Assembly: GCA_031273485.1 (NCBI GenBank) | Contig: JAISRS010000053.1 | Span: 1 to 10,754, forward strand | Direction of reading: 5' to 3' | Source: Prevotellaceae bacterium | GTDB taxonomy: Bacteria; Bacteroidota; Bacteroidia; Bacteroidales; UBA932 | Length of the DNA stretch: 10,754 bases | Shown here: positions 6,793 to 10,754 of the stretch, piece by piece | How positions within the stretch are numbered: position 1 is the stretch's first letter | Layout of the letters: each line of letters starts with the position of its first letter | The notes under the pieces: model-generated | What the model saw: only the letters and a program-made list of their open reading frames with translations | Told to the model about the DNA's origin: nothing | Databases searched by the model: none | Translations under genes and position numbers: made by a program

Positions 6793-7554
6793 ATGGAAAA
6801 ATTAATAATACGTATTGATGTCAAACAATTCACGAACAACAGACATTTCGAGTTCTTTACGGAAATACATGGTTTGCTTACGCCGGCTGTGATTGCCCGT
6901 TCGTCGAAAATAGCAGCGCAGGCAGCTCTCATCACCCGCTATCTGGAAGAAGAAGACGTTGTGGCGTTGCAAGTGCGCAAATACGACGAAAGCGACGAAA
7001 TCCTCCTCGTGGACGCAGCGCGCGACAACAGTTTTACCGGCATGAAAGCCTTGCTGAAGGTGGCGCTCAAACACAAGGACAACAACATCCGGAAGGCGGC
7101 GGAACACCTCAAACCGTTCTTCGACGCCAACAAGAATCTTGCGCGTCTGCCTCTCGATGAAGAAACAGCCGCTATCTACAACCTCCTGCAGGAACTCGAC
7201 GCCCGACCAAACGAAGTGCAAACCACAGGCATCGCCGCCCTGATAGAGGAAATACGGGGTTACAATCAGGAACTCACAGCGCTGATGGGCAGCCGCTACT
7301 CTGCCGAAGCACAGCGAACTCACCTTAAAATGAAGGAAGTGCGTAAAAAAATGGACGCCGCATACCTGAAACTGATCTCCCTGTTTGAAGCCGATGCTGC
7401 TCTGAACGGCGAAGAACCCTACGCAGAACTCTTTTCCGAAATTAACGCCCGCGTTACCCGCTATGCCAACATCATGGCGCAGGAAAAAGGACGGAGAAAA
7501 AGTAAAAAATCAAATGCTGACAATGAAGAATCAACGGAATCAGCAGACAATTGA
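6793..7554 (+). CDS. DUF6261 family protein
   Basis: A 253-residue soluble protein with no signal peptide or membrane helix. From memory it fits the Bacteroidota family DUF6261: an N-terminal HFEFFTEIHGLL (18-29), a middle AARDNSFTGMKALLKVALKH (about 75-94), LDEETAAIYNLLQEL (about 121-135), and a C-terminal SRYSAEAQRTHLKMKEVRKK followed by an Arg/Lys tail and an acidic end. It is predicted to be almost entirely alpha-helical. The family's function is unknown. ATG 6793 is chosen because it precedes the conserved N-terminus; there is no strong Shine-Dalgarno, as usual for the phylum. The gene is visibly GC-richer than the operon that follows (31 of 60 bases G+C at 7081-7140). The leader holds the GA tract and palindrome array, which may regulate it. 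Confidence 0.8.
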   Translation: MEKLIIRIDVKQFTNNRHFEFFTEIHGLLTPAVIARSSKIAAQAALITRYLEEEDVVALQVRKYDESDEILLVDAARDNSFTGMKALLKVALKHKDNNIRKAAEHLKPFFDANKNLARLPLDEETAAIYNLLQELDARPNEVQTTGIAALIEEIRGYNQELTALMGSRYSAEAQRTHLKMKEVRKKMDAAYLKLISLFEADAALNGEEPYAELFSEINARVTRYANIMAQEKGRRKSKKSNADNEESTESADN

Positions 7555-7567
7555 ACGGAAAGCGAAT

Positions 7568-7614
7568 GTAGAGACGCTGGGGCGTTGCACGCAACGCCCC
7601 TACAGCGTCGCTAC
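7568..7614. repeat. Palindrome of the GTAGAGACGC type, imperfect
   Basis: The left arm GTAGAGACGCTGGGGCGTTGC (7568-7588) pairs with the right arm (7591-7614) with one mismatch and a three-base bulge. It shares the GTAGAGACGC end with the perfect palindrome at 7739-7766, so the two belong to one family. There is no T run, so it is not an obvious terminator for the DUF6261 gene. Confidence 0.65.
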
Positions 7615-7628
7615 TGTAGGGGAACAAT

Positions 7629-7658
7629 CCCTAACAGGGTTCAAAACCCCTGTTAGGG
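7629..7658. repeat. Hairpin-forming inverted repeat
   Basis: CCCTAACAGGGTT (7629-7641) pairs with AACCCCTGTTAGGG (7645-7658) with one bulged base and a three-base loop. It lies between DUF6261 and the ATPase operon. No T run follows on either strand. Confidence 0.6.
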
Positions 7659-7738
7659 TTAAAAATTGAAAATATGGTAATAATTAAAAATAATAAATAA
7701 TGGAAAGGAATACGATTATAAATGGTGTCGGCAACCAT

Positions 7739-7766
7739 GTAGAGACGCAATGCATTGCGTCTCTAC
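7739..7766. repeat. Perfect 28-bp palindrome before the operon's first gene
   Basis: GTAGAGACGCAATG (7739-7752) is followed directly by its exact reverse complement (7753-7766). It ends 20 bp before the ATG at 7787. It could be an inserted dispersed repeat, an operator-like site, or an mRNA hairpin near the ribosome entry site. Confidence 0.85.
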
Positions 7767-7786
7767 GAAAACCGAGATGGAAATAT

Positions 7787-8272
7787 ATGCGAAAATTAAT
7801 CGCCGTCATGCTTTCTGTACTAATACTGTTAATATGGCCCGTGATCCTGTGGCACAAAGAAATTAGTTTCGACAAAATCTTATTTATTAATACATGGATA
7901 GAATTAATAGGCTCCGGAATAATCATTGCTTTTATGTTGTATCTAATGACTCTACTTTACGATAAATTTGTAGAAAAAAATATAGAGCAAAAAACCATTT
8001 GTGAAATGATGCGAATTTTAGAAAATATAAAAGCTAATGTTGAAAATAAAGACAATAGCAAATTGGCAGATATTGAAATAGATATTGAAATACTATCGTC
8101 TTTGTCGAAGTCAATAAATGATCCTGCCAAGAGAACAAAAGCCATTATAATTAATGCAACACAGGGAGCGCCAATTAAAAATAAAATCAACCAGGTACGC
8201 TTAACCGCAACGAATGACGAAATTATTAATAAAATAAATGTAATGTTAAACAAATTAAAAGAATTATTATGA
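7787..8272 (+). CDS. Small membrane protein, two N-terminal helices, partner of the ATPase
   Basis: 161 residues from ATG 7787. I choose this start because MRKLIAVMLSVLILLIWPV opens with a normal membrane-insertion sequence. The frame continues up to ATG 7700, but the extra 29 residues are largely the translation of the 28-bp palindrome. Helix 1 is about residues 4-22 and helix 2 about 36-57 (IELIGSGIIIAFMLYLMTLL); the short loop between them (HKEISFDK) and the long polar tail (58-161) lie on opposite sides. The tail is rich in Lys, Glu, Asn and Ile, probably helical, ending INKINVMLNKLKELL. No catalytic motif is visible and I recognise no family. It overlaps the next gene by four bases (ATGA), so the two are almost certainly co-translated. 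A role as membrane anchor or sensor for the ATPase is inference. Base composition is strongly AT-rich (16 of 60 G+C at 8041-8100). Confidence 0.8.
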   Translation: MRKLIAVMLSVLILLIWPVILWHKEISFDKILFINTWIELIGSGIIIAFMLYLMTLLYDKFVEKNIEQKTICEMMRILENIKANVENKDNSKLADIEIDIEILSSLSKSINDPAKRTKAIIINATQGAPIKNKINQVRLTATNDEIINKINVMLNKLKELL

Positions 8273-10500
8273 AAATTTTATTTCAAAACCTTCCGTATAA
8301 ACCCGGAAACAGGTTATACAAAAATGTAATAGATGCGCTTGTAGAGCAAATATTCGATGGATATGATTGGAAAAAACATGGCGACTATATTATTATTAAT
8401 GATAACCGCCCAAAATATACTTATTTTTCATCCGAATCGCAATATAAAAGCGCGGATCCCGGTATTAGCAGGGAATTAATAGATATAGCGTCTGAAGCCA
8501 AAATAGAACATGTTGATTTTATCGCAGATTACAGCGGATTAGGTACTGTAGAAAAAGCGTTGATTAATCGACTGCTAATTGGCGAGGAGGGCGTTATTGT
8601 GCTAACGGGAGCATTAGGAAGCGGTAAAACGGCTTTGTTGAGATATGTATCAACGTATTTAGACAAACATAAAAACCATGGAGGTTGTCGTTATTATGGC
8701 TCCTGTCAAAGACATAAAGATATACATGTTTTTTTTGATTTTAATGCATTTCCATTTACACCTAAAGATGATATAGTCGTTGAGTTTTATCGCAAGTTAT
8801 TTTATGATTTGATAGAGAATATACAGGATGTCTTTTGTAGGTGTATTATTTTGGATAGCTTTATTGAAGACCATCAACGTGATGGTATATTTTTTGGTAT
8901 GAGAAAGGCGCTCATGAACAATCCTGATTGGAGTCAATGGGGGGAAACGGATAAATTAGAGGGGATTCTGGAATGGATTATTGACAAATATGAACGATTT
9001 GACATTAAAACAGGCGTATATGCGTTACTGAAAATGCTCACATTTTATCATGATACTTATCCTCGTAGAGACCAAACCTGTTTTCTATGCATATTCGACA
9101 ATATTGATATATTATACGAAGAATACCAAAAGCCAATTATTGAAGAATTGAATAAAATAAGTCAGGCATCCAAAATAAAAATAATTTTAACAACAAGAAT
9201 AACAACCTTTAATCATGTTAGAAACAATTATTCCTTCCCATTCAGAGTATTTGAACACGTCGGAATTTTTCCAATGGAACTGGTATTGAAACGAATGGAA
9301 CATTATAGAAACAACAGAAAGAACGAAGAGGCTCAGTATGTTACGATGAGACAAAATATAGATAGGGCGTATCTGAAAAATTTTGACGACAGATTAGATT
9401 TTATATATGATCAGCTTAAGAACCAAAGATATGAGAGATTAGGGCAAACGTTAGAATCTTTATCCGGATTAAGCGTCAGAAGAAGTTTGCAGCTATGTAA
9501 ACGTTTATTTTATAATCACACCATTCCCTGGGATGAAGTCGACCCTAAGGAAGATATACTGATACGTTGTTTGCATTCTTACGATTTCGATGCCGGTAAA
9601 ATGCACCCGGACGACCATTTAATTACCAATATATTTCGTGACCCTAATAATGGATATCCTTCACTTATTTTGTTAAGAATTCTTAACGCATTATATATTG
9701 CAAGAGCGAATAATGATATTACTATACAAAACTTGATAGACCATATTAGTATTTTTGACAAAAGTGTACAAAATCAAGAAAGAGCGGATTACATTATTCA
9801 AATATTACGTTCACCGGAAAAAAGATTATTATATGTTTCAGGGTTCGGACCCTCCGAAGATGCGATTGCTGCAAAACGTAACTCAAAAGTTAAGATATCC
9901 AGATCCGGAGAATTGTATCTTAACCATCTTTGTCGAAATTTGCAATATATCCAAAATTGTTTTGAAATAATAGAGTGGAATATCACGGTAGAAGGAAATA
10001 TAACGGAGGCAATTCGTTATATCAACAATAATTGTCCTGATGAACACAGTAAAACGATACTTCTCCAATCATTATTGGATATACAAAATAGGGATATAAC
10101 CGAGATGATTCCGAATGAAGTAGATTATGATCAACTGCATGAAAGATTTAGATCTATACGGATGGCTCTTCGGTTTTTATTCAATAAAGATGTATTGGAA
10201 ACAATTAATTACAAATTAATTTACGAAAGAAACGAATCCGTTCGGAATATTTTTGAAATTAACAGTTTAATCACGGTTCCTGTTATAGCGCATGTGGCGC
10301 AGTCTATTCTGAACATTACAAAACCTTCTATGGAAAATAATACGGTACTAACCAATGAAGTTATGCAATGGAAAGATTTAATTTTTATGATTCACGAATG
10401 GACTAAATTGTTATTTAGAAGATCAAGACATATCAGATTACTCGAAGACACATTGAATAGGTACGATGAAATTATCACAGCAAATGAAAACAAAATTTAA
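8269..10500 (+). CDS. P-loop NTPase of AAA/STAND type, unrecognised family
   Basis: 743 residues, soluble, no signal peptide. ATG 8269 overlaps the upstream stop (ATGA). The Walker A motif is GALGSGKT (114-121, K120), preceded by GVIVLT. Walker B is FLCIFDNID (272-280, D277). IILTTR (305-310) sits where sensor 1 lies in STAND and ORC-like ATPases. A conserved-looking N-terminal segment (GYDWKKHGDYIIIND 31-45, RPKYTYFS 47-54) precedes the ATPase. Between Walker A and B lies a cysteine/histidine patch, C140, C146 and H149. Residues about 460-555 resemble a winged helix-turn-helix: two helices (LILLRILNALYIA, ITIQNLIDHI), a third, then VKISRSGELYLNHL as wing and closing helix. The helical C-terminus (560-743) shows no repeats or nuclease motif I can recognise. 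Such architecture is common in signal-transduction and immune ATPases, so a defence role with the membrane partner is possible but unproven. Confidence 0.85.
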   Translation: MKILFQNLPYKPGNRLYKNVIDALVEQIFDGYDWKKHGDYIIINDNRPKYTYFSSESQYKSADPGISRELIDIASEAKIEHVDFIADYSGLGTVEKALINRLLIGEEGVIVLTGALGSGKTALLRYVSTYLDKHKNHGGCRYYGSCQRHKDIHVFFDFNAFPFTPKDDIVVEFYRKLFYDLIENIQDVFCRCIILDSFIEDHQRDGIFFGMRKALMNNPDWSQWGETDKLEGILEWIIDKYERFDIKTGVYALLKMLTFYHDTYPRRDQTCFLCIFDNIDILYEEYQKPIIEELNKISQASKIKIILTTRITTFNHVRNNYSFPFRVFEHVGIFPMELVLKRMEHYRNNRKNEEAQYVTMRQNIDRAYLKNFDDRLDFIYDQLKNQRYERLGQTLESLSGLSVRRSLQLCKRLFYNHTIPWDEVDPKEDILIRCLHSYDFDAGKMHPDDHLITNIFRDPNNGYPSLILLRILNALYIARANNDITIQNLIDHISIFDKSVQNQERADYIIQILRSPEKRLLYVSGFGPSEDAIAAKRNSKVKISRSGELYLNHLCRNLQYIQNCFEIIEWNITVEGNITEAIRYINNNCPDEHSKTILLQSLLDIQNRDITEMIPNEVDYDQLHERFRSIRMALRFLFNKDVLETINYKLIYERNESVRNIFEINSLITVPVIAHVAQSILNITKPSMENNTVLTNEVMQWKDLIFMIHEWTKLLFRRSRHIRLLEDTLNRYDEIITANENKI

Positions 10501-10754
10501 ATTTAAATTTAAATTAGTCATTGCCAAAATGGCAATGACAGGATGCGGGATGAACAACAGTAGTTTTGCTCAAACATTTGTAAAACCACCCGGCAGAAAC
10601 GGCAACACCACGAATACCCCTGCCGCCGTAGGGGTAGGGGCAAGCCTTGCGCTTGCCCTCCATCCTGCCCTCGGCGCAGGATTAAATTATCCAACAGGCT
10701 CGGGAAGCCGGTTTTTTGAAACGGGAGCAGGAAGTTTCTTTCGAAACACCTGTT
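10484..10754 (+). CDS. Doubtful partial open frame, possible lipoprotein-like start
   Basis: ATG 10484 lies inside the end of the ATPase gene, in another frame, and the frame stays open to the window edge (90 codons). The start reads MKTKFKFKFKLVIAKMAMTG followed by Cys, loosely like a lipoprotein signal; in-frame ATGs at 10529, 10535 and 10547 are alternatives. Against it, the sequence is built largely of hairpins (10517-10539, 10638-10658, 10662-10682) and a (TTTAAA)n tract, and the hydrophobic core is interrupted by Lys. The residues after the Cys are Gly-, Asn- and Thr-rich and match no family I know. It may be only intergenic repeat. Confidence 0.2.
   Translation, partial: MKTKFKFKFKLVIAKMAMTGCGMNNSSFAQTFVKPPGRNGNTTNTPAAVGVGASLALALHPALGAGLNYPTGSGSRFFETGAGSFFRNTC
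10517..10539. repeat. Perfect 10-bp hairpin after the ATPase gene
   Basis: GTCATTGCCA (10517-10526) pairs exactly with TGGCAATGAC (10530-10539) across a three-base AAA loop, 17 bp past the ATPase stop. It is preceded by (TTTAAA)n and not followed by a T run on the plus strand, so it could act as a weak terminator or mRNA stabiliser, or be another dispersed palindrome. Its GTCATTG end matches the element at 858. Confidence 0.6.
10638..10682. repeat. Pair of GC-rich hairpins
   Basis: GGGCAAGC (10638-10645) pairs with GCTTGCCC (10651-10658), and ATCCTGC (10662-10668) with GCAGGAT (10676-10682), only three bases apart. The remaining sequence to the window edge may be the left part of a further palindrome, since AACAGG (10693-10698) has its complement CCTGTT at 10749-10754. 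Confidence 0.5.

Noticed and set aside
6802..7323. Minus-strand frames within the DUF6261 gene
   Set aside because: They are opposite-strand shadows of a conserved coding sequence and show no family features.
7700..7786. Longer start of the membrane protein at ATG 7700
   Set aside because: The added 29 residues mostly translate a 28-bp palindromic repeat and put a polar stretch before a normal membrane helix. Not excluded, but less likely.

Overview
The window looks like part of a Bacteroidota (probably Bacteroidales) chromosome. Four things point there: an M23 peptidase with the N-terminal IAFTPIREFIPGYP signature I know from Bacteroidales, a Bacteroidetes-type HemW, a protein I recognise as DUF6261, and TTTG / TAnnTTTG promoter boxes. 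The species cannot be read from the sequence. No tRNA, rRNA, transposase, integrase or CRISPR array was seen.

Layout, left to right. (1) 1-692, minus strand: the N-terminal 230 residues of a membrane-anchored M23 metallopeptidase, with a good promoter behind it (711-740). (2) 741-1516: no gene. It holds an imperfect palindrome (858-959), a composite palindromic element (980-1212), a 9-bp tandem array that reverses on itself (1332-1421) and a likely terminator (1436-1470). (3) 1517-2635, minus: hemW, the radical SAM haem chaperone. (4) 2636-3381: no gene. It holds poly-T/ATCCACG repeats, five 33-34-bp repeats, and a second composite palindrome inside 26-bp inverted repeats (2931-3281). (5) 3382-4821, minus: a TolC-family outer-membrane efflux protein with no pump gene beside it. 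(6) 4994-5868: a tandem array of about seven 92-119-bp units, each a chain of hairpins. (7) 6045-6792: a promoter, a (GA)28 microsatellite inside an open frame, and seven 15-bp palindromes spaced 42-43 bp, leading to (8) 6793-7554, plus: a DUF6261 protein. (9) 7568-7766: three palindromes. (10) 7787-10500, plus: a two-gene, ATGA-overlapping operon encoding a small two-helix membrane protein and a 743-residue P-loop NTPase. (11) 10501-10754: hairpin-rich sequence with a doubtful open frame.

The three minus-strand genes are ordinary housekeeping or envelope genes and do not form an operon; each is separated from the next by repeats. The accessory part is the right half. The membrane protein and ATPase pair has no family I can name, is visibly AT-rich beside its GC-richer DUF6261 neighbour, and is bordered by palindromic repeats. 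It is the best candidate for an undescribed system, possibly a membrane-linked sensor or defence ATPase, but that role is inference. The DUF6261 leader, with its dinucleotide repeat and palindrome array, is the best candidate for phase-variable or structural regulation.

The gene-free DNA is dominated by related palindromes. At least eleven copies share one arrangement: a CCCG(A/C)AGGG hairpin, 12-13 nt ending in TAA, then a CCG(C/T)AGG hairpin. In several places parts of these palindromes are inverted between copies, which suggests the family has been rearranged by small inversions.
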